64,000 nt of DNA from Erpobdella octoculata (lineage: Eukaryota; Annelida; Clitellata; Hirudinida; Erpobdellidae), in the NCBI GenBank assembly GCA_963978895.1, contig OZ022238.1:21007490-21071489 (forward strand). Reading direction: 5' to 3'. Made by a program: the position numbers and the translations under genes. Below are positions 1 to 52,136 of the stretch, in pieces. The number at the start of each line of letters is the position of its first letter. Positions within the stretch are counted from its first letter, which is position 1. The notes beneath the pieces were generated by a model. That model was not told the origin of the DNA. It searched no databases and saw only the letters and a list, made by a program, of their open reading frames with translations.

Positions 1-1
1 T

Positions 2-473
2 TACGGCTCTCATCCTTTCGTGTGCATTGGTCCAATGGACATTGTTTGCGAACATTGTGCCGCATTGAAGTTTTCTGGAGAAACGCCTGGATTGTGCTGC
101 CTTAATGGTAAAGTGAAATTGACATTATTGACACCACCGCCAGAGCCACTGCATTCATTGCTTCGTGGCGATACACCAGAATCACGTCATTTTCTAGCAA
201 ACACTCAAAAATACAGTAAGTGTTTTCAAATGACTTCATTCGGAGAAGACATTGTTGAAGAATACGGATTTAATCCCACTTTCAAGGTTATTTATGTTGA
301 ATAAAGTAAACGTTCATTTTGTTTAAATTTTTTTTATTAAATTTAGCTTCAATAATACTTCGGAAAAATTTTGTTATATTTTATTAAATCATTTAATGAA
401 ATTTCTAATCAATTACAAACCAGTAATACTTACTTTGTTTTCAAATTTACAGATTCATGGCCAGATTCACAAT
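2..473 (+). pseudogene. Helitron Rep/helicase N-terminal fragment, spliced, cut by LINE A
   Basis: The frame is open at the left edge, so the true start lies outside the window. It encodes the cysteine-rich N-terminal region typical of animal Helitron proteins: HCAALKFSGETPGLCC, followed about 45 residues later by CFQMTSFG and then NPTFK. Continuation past position 286 reads a stop soon after, but a GT at 287-288 and a TTTACAG at 446-452 define a 166-nt intron. Exon 2 resumes in phase with IHGQIHN, which is what the family shows after PTFK. Right after this, near 472, LINE A homology begins, so the Helitron ORF was interrupted by that insertion. No helicase motifs are present. Family recognition is by remembered motif; the intron is an inference from splice sites and phase. 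Confidence 0.75.
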
Positions 474-2960
474 TATCCATTACAGAAGACTCTCGCCAGG
501 ATTGTACTCGATGATGTCTTGGACCACTTCCCTATTTTTCTCTCTGCCACATTATTGTCACCTGATTGCGTCGGAAAAAATCCTGTCTCTTCTTTAAGAA
601 GGAGTTTCGTTAATAAAGAAATTTTTGAGCAAACACTGCATGGAGCCGATTGGTCTAGGGTATTAGAGGTGGCCGAGTGTGGCGACGCGTCATCCGCCTA
701 TTCAATATTTATCAATAGATACCTTGAGATATATAATAATTTTTTTCCTCTGGTGAGCTGCAGCGGAAAATCTAACGGACCTAACAAGTTTGATAAAGAA
801 TGGATGACACCTGAACTTATGAAAAGCTGCAAGAAAAAAAATGCGCTTTACCGATCATACACCAGGAATCCATCTCCTTCTAACAAACAGAAATTTACTA
901 CAATTAGAAACCTCTTCAAATCAACAAAGGTAAAAACCATCAAACAATTCTATTCCGAAAAGTTTAAATTAAACAACAACAACATGAAAGGAACATGGAA
1001 GTTAATTGGGAGCATTTTAAATAAAAAAGACCAACATGGAACAATGCGAGACTTTCTGTACGGATGACGGTAGTCTATTAACATCTTCTTCTGTTATTGC
1101 TGAGTCATTCAATAATTACTTAACTAATATTGGCTCCAACCTCGCAAGAAAGATATCTCCACCGGATACAACGTTTGAAAAATATCTTGGCGATCATGTG
1201 ACTCACTCTTTTTATGTCGCACCCACTACGCCCGATGAGTTTATCAAAATAGCTTCAAACTTAAAGATCTCTCACAGCTGCGGAACCGATGGAGTCGACC
1301 CATGCATCGCACGAAATTCAATTACGGCGATCGCTTGTCCTCTGTTTGCTATAATAAATTGCTCAATGTCTTCAGGGGTATTCCCCGCTCAACTAAAAAC
1401 TGCTAAAGTCATTCCAATTTACAAATATGGGAAAAAAGAAAACTTTTCTAATTACCGGCCAATATTTCTCAAAGTTTTTTTAAAGAGTGATGCACTCCAG
1501 ACTTTATAATTATCTTGATAAATTTTCCATTATTACACCCAATCAGTTTGGATTTAGAAAAAATCACTCAACTTATATGCCACTGGTTATGTTACACTCA
1601 AATATTGCCGAGGCCATGGATCGTGGGAAATATGTAGTTGGCATCTTCCTGGACCTAGCTAAAGCCTTCGATACGATTGATCACGGCATTCTGGTGAAAA
1701 AATTGAGGCACTATGGAATCCGGGGAACTCCACTATTATGGTTCAGTGACTATCTTAGCTGTAGATCACAATGCGTCCAGTACAGCAATTATATCTCTTC
1801 GATGAAGCAGGTAACTTGCGGGGTACCTCAAGGGTCGGTGCTGGGACCGCTTCTATTCCTCATCTATATTAACGACCTATCCTCAGTTTCAGATCGCCTT
1901 GAATTTGTTTTGTTTGCGGACAATACTTACCTCTTTGCGACTGGCAATAACTTAGAAAATTTATATTACGATACCAACCGTGAATTGCTTTCTGTTTCTA
2001 AATGGTTCTCTGTTAGTAGACCTTCCTTAAATGTAAGCAAAACGAATTATATTTTATTTCACCATATAAACAAAAATACTTTCTGTAATTTTTAGCTGAA
2101 GATTGAAGATATACCAATTTTGCGGGTTCCTTATTGCAAGTTCTTGGGCGTGTTGCTTGATGAACACCTTACATTGAAAATTCACATTGAACATGTTACA
2201 TCTAAGGTTGCAAGAAATTGTGGAGTGCTATCTCGTATACATCAGTTTGTTGATGCCAATATTTCTATGATGTTATACTATGCACTTATCTTTCCGTACT
2301 TATCATACTGCAATATTGTCTGGGCCTCAAATTATTCAACTCGTTTAAAGCCTCTTCATATTTTGCAAAAGCGAATTATTCGAATTATTTTTCACATGCC
2401 TCCCACATCGTCTTGTAAAATTCAAATGGCTAACAACATCATTCTTAATATTTATCAGATTAATTTCTTCCAAACTGGCATTTTCATGTATAAATATGAT
2501 AATTTTATGCTGCCCTCATCATTCGATGACATTCTCTATTAAATGCTCTGGCCCTCGTATTTATTCAAACATTCCAATATCTGTCTCCTCCTTGAAACGT
2601 ATTTCGTTATTTAAGCAAGCTCTGAAATCTTACTTATTATTGTCACACTCATAACTGCTCAATACCTATTACCTTAGCATACCAAATTCAGTCTCTTCCT
2701 TGATAAGTTTATTGAACTACTATTTGAAATGTCTTAACTCAACCCACTCATTTTGGTTCTTTTGTAAAGGTTGTCCATTAAGCGGGAAGGAATTCCCTTC
2801 GGACGAACCTTTAGGGCACCTTATTCCTTTCTCAACTGATCGATTTTTTCTTTTTTTTTGAAATTTTGGTACTATATTTTTCTTGTCGTTTTGGTTATTT
2901 TCTTTTGTTTGAGTTTAATACTTATGTTGGTGCTCAATAAATAAATAAATAAAAAAATAT
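472..2960 (+). mobile_element. LINE A copy 1 (Jockey/CR1-type non-LTR element), 5' truncated
   Basis: This encodes the end of an AP-type endonuclease (LDHFPIF, the usual SDH box with S changed to L) and then a reverse transcriptase in four successive frames: about 460-1067, 1036-1509, 1487-2095 and 2120-2542. RT landmarks are LDLAKAFDTIDHGI, CGVPQGSVLGPLLFLIYIND and FADNTYLFATG. The usual FADD is FADN, so a catalytic aspartate is lost. About 93 bp present in copy 2 is missing near 2533. The 3' end is an (AATA)n tail at 2936-2953. Compared with copy 3, only the EN tail, RT and 3' UTR remain. It is not mobile by itself. The exact LINE clade needs a tree. Confidence 0.9.
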
Positions 2961-2961
2961 T

Positions 2962-3113
2962 AAACACCATCCCCGCGGGATTACCGCAATATCAAACACC
3001 ATCCCCACGGGATTACTGCAATATCAAACACCATCGCCTTGCGATTACCGCAGTATCTAACATTATCCCGGCGGGATTACCGTAGTATATAACACCATCC
3101 TCGTGGTATTACA
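2962..3113. repeat. 32-bp minisatellite, about 4.7 units
   Basis: Units start at 2962, 2994, 3026, 3058 and 3090, a strict 32-bp period. Each has the form AACACCATCCCCGCGGGATT followed by ACCGCAATATC, with 2-6 substitutions between units. Each unit holds a near-palindromic CCCGCGGG core. The array starts right after the A-rich tail of LINE A copy 1 and is much more GC-rich than its surroundings. Confidence 0.9.
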
Positions 3114-3153
3114 GCTTCGATCGTCCGCATTACCGCGGTATCCCCGCAATCCC

Positions 3154-3187
3154 GATTTTTATTATTATTCTTATTATTATTATTATT
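3154..3187. repeat. (ATT)n microsatellite
   Basis: A short, nearly pure ATT/TTA run with one C interruption. Confidence 0.9.
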
Positions 3188-4110
3188 AAACAGTTGATGA
3201 CGCAACATATGTCAATCATATTACATTAAGTAAAAAATGACGAGATCGCAGTTGCGGAAAAAAATGACCGTGCAGCTCTCTACACTAAAGCTCCCAGGCC
3301 TCTCTCTGATTCTAATTACCTATTTTTTCATCATCTTCAAATCTCACTTTATTTTTTTTAATTTTCTAATAACATTTTACAATCCTCTCTGTTCTCTTTT
3401 GAGATGTGACGGGATTCTGCTCGGGTATTGATGCCTGACGACGAAACAACTAACTCGAGACTATCAAGGTTAAAATTTTATTAATATAACACAAACGACA
3501 CTAATCCGACAGAGCTTCACCTCTCAAAATCCCATGAAGAAGAGAACTAACTTCCAATCGCAAAAATTTCCTCATATAGCCTAGCACACGTGTCAATTTT
3601 AATTTACAAAAACCACCAATCCGAATGCAGCCTTAATTCCACGTGACCGTTTGACTAATCCCACGTGACCGTTTGACTAGCCCCACGTGACCGTTTGACA
3701 CACAAAAGTTTACAAAGGCAATATACATCAAAAATCACCGCAAAGAAGTAATAATATTAAACTAAACTCTTTTTCCAAACAGATAATTCGTTTTATAATT
3801 TGATATACTAAAAAGTTTTACATTAGCAACGATACAAATAGCTAGAAACGACACTTAGTCAAAAGGAATTATGATAATTACTTGAAGAGCCAATCACAAC
3901 GCAGAACGAAAGCGCTTAGGTCAGCAGTCAAAAAATTTACAAGAAAGTGTGCTTAAAATAAGTTACATTTCACGGTACAACTTATTTAATACTCATCCGA
4001 AATCGATAAAATTAGGTACAAATAAAGGACTATACAATATCTATACAACGTACTAAAAATTATTATCAAAAACCAGAAAGGAAAGACGCTAGAATTAAAA
4101 GCACACCAAA
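3188..4110. other. Non-coding stretch, no gene seen
   Basis: No ORF here resembles a protein, and only short chance frames occur. The stretch is AT-rich with scattered A-runs. The only structured feature is the 22-bp triplet repeat at 3639-3704. It could be old transposon or LTR sequence that I cannot recognise. Confidence 0.6.
3639..3704. repeat. 22-bp direct repeat x3 with CACGTG core
   Basis: CCACGTGACCGTTTGAC occurs three times, starting at 3639, 3661 and 3683, an exact 22-bp spacing, with variable spacers TAATC and TAGCC. Each copy contains the palindrome CACGTG (E-box). Units are nearly identical, so the duplication is recent or constrained. Confidence 0.9.
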
Positions 4111-4249
4111 AACGAGCATTTTTTTTATTTTTATTTTTTTTTATTGTTGTTTAACGTCTTTATACATTGTATTTTTATACGGAACATAAAAAAAAGAAAA
4201 AAGAAATACAATAAAAATAAAAATACAATAAAAATAAAAATAAATGTGT

Positions 4250-4905
4250 CCATTTAGAGAGGGAAAAAGGAAAATGTCAGAAAATATATCTAAAAAATTC
4301 TTCATCTTCTTCTTCCCTCTCTTTCTTTGGTTGAACATCATTGTTGCCATTCTCCAGCTGATTCCTCAATCCCGGAGCCCGGGAGAATGGCTGCTGCAGT
4401 CTTTGAAGCTGCAATTTCTTGGTTGTGCTGTTCGTCTTTTTGGTGGACCAACGTGGACAGCACCTGCAAAATCTGATCAATCATGGTTAGCAATTTGGCT
4501 ACCATGTCTGCCTCTGGTGTTTTTTCTGTGGCTTTCTTTTTCAGAGCGTTAGTCCTTTTGGCAATCCTGGTTACTTGTTTTTGGATTTCAGGTGTTTTGT
4601 CTTGGATCTCGGTCTCTGTAGTTTTTTTAAAACCGCTTTTCAACACCTTTGAGTATGTTTATTTTTTATGTCGCAGTGTCGATATTTCTTTTGGCTTTCT
4701 GCCACTTGGGGCATTCTCCGCTGCCTGTCCTGTGGTCAGGAGTCTGGCAGCTGGCACATATCTTTTTAGGTTGTTCTAGCTCTGGTGTTAAGCAGTTACT
4801 TAGCTCGTGCTCTCCGGCACACTTAGGGCAAGAAGTTTTGGCCTTACAGTACTTGGCCACGTGTCCGTATTGATTGCAATTGAAGCATCTTACCGGGTTC
4901 GCAAT
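4250..4905 (-). pseudogene. LINE H ORF1 (gag-like), C-terminal half with CCHC knuckles
   Basis: Reading on the minus strand from 4905, the frame gives REYIANPVRCFNCNQYGHVA and continues with further zinc-knuckle cysteines (CPKCAGEHELSNC, then CASCQTPDH). This is the triple CCHC layout of Jockey/I-type LINE ORF1 proteins. A lysine- and glutamine-rich tail follows at 4646-4338. Frameshifts and stops break it. Its N-terminal half lies at 6288-6490, on the far side of LINE A copy 2, so that copy inserted into this ORF1. The A-rich stretch at 4115-4245 may be older tail or UTR sequence. No ORF2 of this element is seen. Confidence 0.8.
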
Positions 4906-4911
4906 GTATTC

Positions 4912-6287
4912 CCTATTTTTTTTATATTTTTTTTTATTTATTGAGCACCAACATAAGTATTAAACTTAAACAAAAGAAAATAGTCAATAACCAAAACGAC
5001 AAGAAAAATATAGTACCAAAATTTCAAAAAAGAAAAAATCGATCAGTTGAGAAAGGAATAAGGTGCCCAAAAGGTTCGTCCGAAGGGAATTCCTTCCCGC
5101 TTAATGGACAACCTTTACAAAAGAACCAAAATCAGTGGGTTGAGTTAAAACATTTCAAATAGTAGTTTAATAAACTTATCGAGGAAGAGACTGAAATTGG
5201 TATGTTAAGGTAATAGGTATTGAGAAGTTAAGAGTGTGACAATAATAAGTAAGATTTCAGAGCTTGCTTAAATAAGAAAATACGTTTCAAGGAGGAGACT
5301 GATATTGGAATGTTTGAATAAATACGATGGCCAGAGCATTTAATAGAGAATGTTTTAAGAGTTGTCCGAGCAAAATCCGTTCGAAAACAGCAACCGGGGC
5401 GCAGATCATAGGAATGAACATCAGATAATTTTACAAACATGTTATCGAATGATGAGGGTAATATAAAATTATCATATTTATACATGAAAATGCCAGTTTG
5501 GTAAAAATTATTCTGATAAATATTAAGAATGTTGTTGTTAGCCATTTGAATTTTACAAGACGATGTGAAAAATAATTCGAATAATTCGCTTTTGCAAAAT
5601 ATGAAGAGGCTTTAAACGAGTTGAATAATTTGAGGCCCAGACAATATTGCAGTATGATAAGTACGGAAAGATAAGTGCATAGTATAACATCATAGAAATA
5701 TTGGTATCAACAAACTGATGTATACGAGATAGCACTCCACAATTTTTTTCAACCTTAGATGTAACATGTTCAATGTGAGTTTTTAATGTAAGGTGTTCAT
5801 CAAGCAACACGCCCAAGAACTTGCAATAAGGAACCCGCAAAATTGGTATATCTTCAATCTTCAGCTAAAAATTACAGAAAGTATTTTTGTTTATATGGTG
5901 AAATAAAATATAATTCGTTTTGCTTACATTTAAGGAAAGTCTACTAGCAGAGAACCATTTAGAAACAGAAAGCAATTCACGGTTGGTATCGTAATATAAA
6001 TTTTCTAAGTTATCGCCAGTCGCAAAGAGGTTAGTATCGTCCGCAAACAAAACAAATTCAAGGCGATCTGAAACTGAGCATAGGTCGTTAATATAGATGA
6101 GGAATAGAAGCGGCCCCAGCACCGGCCCTTGAGGCACCCCGCAAGTTACCTGCTTCATCGAAGAGATAGAATTGCTGTACTGGACGCATTGTGATCTACA
6201 GCTAAGATAGTGACTGAACCATGATAGTGGAGCTCCCCGGATTCCATAGTGCCTCAATTCTTCCACCAGAATGTCGTGATCCTTCAG
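4912..6287 (-). mobile_element. LINE A copy 2, 5' truncated within RT
   Basis: The 3' tail (AATAAATA on the minus strand) is at 4912-4940. The RT begins at DHDILVEELRHYGIRG, and the element includes CGVPQGPVLGPLLFLIYIND and an intact FADDTNLFATG. It is clearly more than 90% alike to copy 1 by eye over the shared part. An 11-bp deletion near 5570 causes a frameshift. It keeps the 93 bp that copy 1 lost. The upstream junction at about 6287 runs straight into LINE H ORF1 with no clear target duplication. Confidence 0.9.
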
Positions 6288-6490
6288 TCTGAAGGTTAGG
6301 AATGAGATTCTGATATGCTTCGGAGGAGTCCGGTCCGGCTCAAAAGTGAGGATGACCGCAGTGGGTTCCTGAAATCTTCCATCTATTACCGGGGTTCCGA
6401 CAGAAATCTCATTAGGAACAATTATCGAAAAATCCGGATGTGCCGCAGCTGTGCGGATTAAGAAAAAAAATAGATGGAAGATTTCCAAAA
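6288..6490 (-). pseudogene. LINE H ORF1, N-terminal side of the split
   Basis: The minus-strand frame reads IRTAAAHPDFSIIVPNEISV and continues to PKHIRISFLTFRLK, after which LINE A copy 2 starts. The expected continuation, REYIANPVRCF, is found at 4905 beyond the insert. Joining the two gives the pre-zinc-knuckle domain plus CCHC knuckles of a Jockey-like ORF1. The region 6491-6640 upstream has no clear coding content. Confidence 0.75.
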
Positions 6491-6639
6491 ACGAGCAAGT
6501 TTTATTAATAAGCGAACCGACGCTACCTCTCTAGTAGGCGTTTTTCATCGCGCTCAATAAAGTTATTCAGCTCAAAATTACAATCGACGATGGAGACAAC
6601 CGTGACAGAGATTTTTATTAACAATTTTTATTTTGAATT

Positions 6640-7260
6640 CCACACTTTTCCCCAGTCTAAAACTATTTTCTAGCATATTTTCTGTGTGCTTTGATTTATA
6701 AACTTGACAAAATAATCTGGCCTTATTAACAGAATTCATTTTTTCCCCAATCTGAAAAATTCCAAAATGTCATTGTCCATATCTTTCTCTGTATTTTTTT
6801 AGTAATTTTGGAACTCTTTTCTTGTCCCTAAATTTTGAATCATCACCATCCTCAAGCATATTATAAGCCACAAGATTATTTTTCCTTTTTAATCTCTCAT
6901 TATTTACTCGAATTTTACATTCCATGGTCGTCTGCACTGCCTCAACAGCTCTTTTCACAACTTCCACGTTTTATTTAAACAAGATGAACCATTCTTTTTT
7001 ATCAACTGATTATTTACCAGTTTTTTTGGATGTGTTGTTGGTAATTTCTTTCAATTAGTGCTCCAGATCCTGATTTTTTTCTTCTGTTTTCCTAATATGT
7101 CAATCACATTGTCATTATGCCTCATCAAACTTTTTATCTCCTTATATTTTTTTAGCATTTTCAAGTCATTCATTCGTGTTTGACCAGCTTCGATATCAGC
7201 CAATATCTTTAAACTCTCTTCGTTCTCTTTTAAATAACATTTGCATAACTTCACACCGAG
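6640..7260 (-). pseudogene. Decayed CR1-type LINE ORF1 (relative of LINE B ORF1)
   Basis: Two minus-strand pieces (7254-7051 and 6967-6770) match the order of the LINE B ORF1 at 31808-30948: LCKCYLKENEESLKILADIE resembles LCECCLKENEDILKILVELK, and NERLKRKNNLVAYNMLEDGD resembles NKRIERQNNFIAYNLPENDP. Frameshifts separate them and the RRM-like C-terminal part is mostly unreadable. It appears to be an older copy of the LINE B family. The flanks show no ORF2. Confidence 0.75.
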
Positions 7261-7599
7261 TATTTCGAACGCAGTTTCTTGCCTTTAGGAATTATAACTT
7301 TAACAGACTATCGCTCACAGGGATAAATATAATATTAATATTTATCAATGTTTTCAAAAATTATTATTTCGGCTAAAATATGCAAAATATATTTTCGCGT
7401 CGTGCGGCTGCTTCACCGTTTGTTTTTAGTTTTATTCTTCTAAACATATCTTCTAACACATATTTTTAGCGTGTTCGGCGTTGTGATTTGCGAACGGTTC
7501 TTGTTGCTTGTTTAATTTACTAATTTTATTTCTTCCACTCGTCTGACATACAATACTTTTGTGTTTCGTCCGGGATTTGGGCGATAATGTGATTTCGCT

Positions 7600-10500
7600 C
7601 GTTCACTCGTCCGGAGCTCAATAAAAACAAATTCTGTGGTGACGACATCGCTCCTACTCTTCACACATAAAAAGCTCAATCTTTAACGTACTGATTTCAG
7701 CTGTCGCCATTATCGGGGTCGACGGTCCGGTCTTGGTCGTCATCGACGTGAGCCTCTCTCTCAGCGGTTACCGATCCCTCGACAAGGCGACTTCGGCGTC
7801 TTAAATGTTAGGTCTTTGAACAATAAAGTCGACGCTATTGTATCACTAATGGTTGACCGTGGCTTCAGCAAACTCTTTCTCACCGAGACCTGGCATGACC
7901 GTGACTCTGTGTGCATTCGTCATCTCACATCCAAAGGTTACCACGTGATTGATCAACCCAGGACGAAGACATCCGACATCTCATCATATATGAATCACGG
8001 TGGGGTTGCGGTTGTGATCGCCTCACGACTTCGACTTTTCCGGATCGACGTTTTGTTCACAGTTACCACCTTCGAGTTCATCTGCGCCCGTATCTCGTCT
8101 GGTTCGGGCGCCCATAATGTTGCAGTCGTCTATAAAACAGGACCTATCTCACCAACTTTTTTCGACGAGCTCGCCCGTCTGCTCGACCACTTTTCAACCA
8201 GGAACGAAGAGACGTTTGTAGTTGGGGATTTCAACATCAGGCTCAATCGTGATAATCCCACAACACACTCGTTTCTCGACACTCTCTCGTCGTACGATCT
8301 CACACCAGCTTTCAAAGGACCCACCCACACTCGCCGTAGCGTCCTCGGCGTGGCTGCTCCGAGGTGGCTACCCGGGCGCACTACCGTAGGCGTTCTCAAC
8401 ATTGGCATTTCTGACCACCACTTCTTATATTGGTCCTCACTATCGTCCTGTTTCTCCGACTCCACAGGACCTAGCACTAGTACTTGTCGCAGTTGGAATT
8501 GCATTGACCTGGACTTGTTTCGAGGCTAACTTTATTCATCGCCATTACTCACGCTCACGTTTACCGACCCTGACAAGATGGCTGATCTACTCCATAACGA
8601 ACTCACAAGAATCGCAGATCAACTCGCACCTACTTTGTTCGCCTGCGACCTCGGGCTTCGGACCCATGGTTCAATCGGGAATGCCTCGCCGCCAAGAAGC
8701 GTCTGAGATCAATCGAGTCAAAACTACTTTCATCAAAAATCGATGCCCGCCAGTGGCGCTTCCAAATGCTCCAATATCAAAGTCTACTTAGAAATAAACG
8801 CTCTTCTTTTTGGACTACAAAAATAACAAAATTAGCTTAGGCTCGTTCATCGCTCGACGACTTCTAACGTTGACTCTTCTTCCGTCACCACACCCGTTCG
8901 GCTCGTGCCGGAGAGCTTCCTCAGCTGTTTCGAGCCAATCAACGTCATTGAAGTTACAGGGCTTATCCATCGTTTTCCGACCATCATTGCTCACTGGACC
9001 CCATCCCAACGCGTTTTTTAAAGAAGTTATCGGCTTTGCTTGCTTCTTACATCTCCACATTATTTAACCTTTCCTTCACTACAGGAATATTTCCTAAGCA
9101 GTTTAAACTATCCTACATCACTCCACTCATAAAAAACCTGGACTCGATCTAAATTCAACATCATCATATCGCCCAATATCTAAGCTTTCCATCATCTCTA
9201 AATTGCACGTGTGTTCAAATATCTATATTCAAATAACCTATACCTATCTCTCCAATCGGTTTACTGCTCCAACCATTCAACTTAAATCGCACTTCTCAAG
9301 GTCACCTCTGATCTGCTCAGGTCCACCGACGGTGGCAGGCTATCTCTTTTGGTACTTCTTGACTTGTCCGCTGCTTTCGATACCGTCGATCACAACACAA
9401 CATATTACTCCAACCATTACAATCATCCTGCGGCTCTACTGACCTCGTCGCCGACTGGTTTCATTCATACCTGTCAAGCTGCCTGTTCTACGTTCAATAC
9501 AACAATTCATCATCTCCGCTTTCATCATCTGACTGCGGTGTTCCATAGGATTCCGTCCTTGGCCCACTCCTATTCTCTCTTTACACAAAAGAAATTTCAC
9601 GTGTTTTTGACAATCACAACATGCACTACCACCCTACGCTGACGACACACTGATCTACGGTCATTGCCTACCCGACCGGACCGTTGATCTGTCCGCACGC
9701 ATGTCCGCTTGCGTTGCTGGCATCAGTCGTTAGCTGTCGGCTAGCCGACTACAGCTCAACACGAAAAAAACCGAGGCCATGTGGTGTTTGTCTAGGCGCC
9801 TTCTCCATTTCATCCCAAATCATCCAATCATCCAATCAACATCTCCGGTTTCGACATCACTCATTCATCCATGGTAAGAAACCTCGGAATCTTTAAGGAT
9901 TCTGACCTTACCATGCGATTTCATGTTTGCAACACAGTCCGCTCATGCTTCTTTATTCTCAGGCAGATTAAGAGTGTGAGCAGGTCTCTACCCACCCTTG
10001 GCCAAAAAATACTTCCACGAATCGAATACTGCAACTCCGTATTGGTCGGTCCACCAGCTTCTCAACTCAATCGCTTTTAGCTCGTCATCAACGCCGCCGC
10101 CAAAATGACATCCAACGCCAAAAAGTATGATCACGTGACACCTAATTTACATGATCTCCACTGGCTACTCGTTTTCAAGTGTCTTCACAATAATGGCCCA
10201 CTCTATCTCAGCCTGGATCTTCAACTGACCAGCTCCGTCTCCGGCCGCAGACGACTCCGATCGTCGTCTTCGAACATCTCGTCGTGCCAGCTTCACGTCG
10301 AGCATCACTCGGTGAAAGATGCTTCAGAGTCATTGGACCCAAGACGTGGAACAATCTTCCATTGGCAGTCAAGCTTGCTACGTCTGAAACGGAGTTCTGT
10401 AGTTTGCTTAAAACTTTCCTCTTCACTGTCTCTTTCAATCCTCCTTCTATTTAAAGTGGCTCCGAAGCTCGTTCGACCGTGGGGCTACTTTAAAAAATTA

Positions 10501-10710
10501 GTTTTCAACTTTTAACTTCAACATCGATACACGGCACAATCTATGAAACAATTAATTAATAATTTTGTAAATAACTATTATTATCTTTACTGTTCAATCT
10601 CTGGTACTCACACGTGTGCACGTTAGTCGGCGTGATATACTTTCATGTCAATTATTTCTCTCTTGTGTACTTTCAGTTAAGCTTGAAACAAACAAATAAA
10701 TTAAAAAAAC
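7600..10710 (+). mobile_element. LINE G (CR1/L2-like non-LTR element), heavily decayed
   Basis: An AP-type endonuclease (7785-8529) is followed by RT fragments in all three frames. Recognisable pieces are ITPLIKN near 9120, LLDLSAAFDTVDHN near 9355, a VPQ box changed to VPQD near 9540, ADDTLIYGHCLPD near 9640 and LQLNTKKTEAMW near 9750. The thumb and C-terminal region extend to about 10,500. The 3' end is near 10,700 with an AAACAAATAAATTAAAAAA-like tail. It is visibly more GC-rich than its neighbours (many CG-containing codons). It belongs to the same lineage as LINE C at 33.6-34.7 kb. Confidence 0.85.
7785..8529 (+). pseudogene. LINE G ORF2 endonuclease domain
   Basis: APE-type motifs appear in order: LNVRSLNNK (the N of the catalytic set), LTETWHD (catalytic E), VGDFNIRL (D, N), and GISDHHFLY (the SDH box). 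The frame from about 7816 is open for 237 codons, then breaks. One frameshift near 7805 separates the LNVRSL start. The domain cuts target DNA in target-primed reverse transcription. The following RT is frameshifted, so no functional ORF2 exists. Confidence 0.85.
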
Positions 10711-10917
10711 TCTGAGCTTTAAATTATTGGAATAACGTGTAAAAACCTAACATAAACATTGTCAACACATATTTTTTAGTATTTTTAATAACATAATCAT
10801 GTAATAATAAAAAAAGTGAATTAGCCTTATTACCACCGTCTTCAGAAAGTTAAATAAAAATATAGGGCACCAAGTAACGACGAGCCTTTATCTAATGGCA
10901 GCAAACTTTAATTATTA

Positions 10918-51695
<40,778 letters not shown>

Positions 51696-52136
51696 TTTTT
51701 TTCGTAAGTTGTACAATTTGCCAATGTTCAACAAAGTTTAAAAAAATCAACAATTTTTCCAAAAAGTCTGGTCGTTTTTTTCTCAAATGAATATAAACCG
51801 GCGAAACTTCTGTAACAAGGCCTGTATTGTCTGTTTAAGTCTACGTAGGTGAATAATGCATTGCACGCGAGTAATAGTTTTTAGCTTGCTGAGTTTATTT
51901 TCAACAAGTGAAAGTTAACAAGTAAGAATAAAAAAAAATTTTTTTAAAGAAATACTTTTGAGTTGAGCCGTTTATATTCCGATAATTCAGGCGTCTATAT
52001 AGTCTTTGGTTACACCAGGAGACTGTGAATTTACTTCACCTAAATATTGCGTTTGGATGTTTGGTTCACATTTCTTATAGCTTTTTTATTTGGGGTCCCA
52101 CAACTTTAGTTTTATTTTCACGTCTTACATCGTTAT
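51696..52136. other. Upstream region of the host gene
   Basis: On the minus strand this precedes the ATG at 51695. No TATA-like or other element can be called safely. A segment at 51,905-52,005 (TTTGAGTTGAGCCGTTTATA, GATAATTCAGGCG) recurs at 53,400-53,510, so repeats reach close to the gene. Confidence 0.5.

Noticed and set aside
2962..3113. CRISPR array (regular 32-bp spacing)
   Set aside because: No constant-repeat/variable-spacer structure: the whole 32 bp recurs. The context is eukaryotic.
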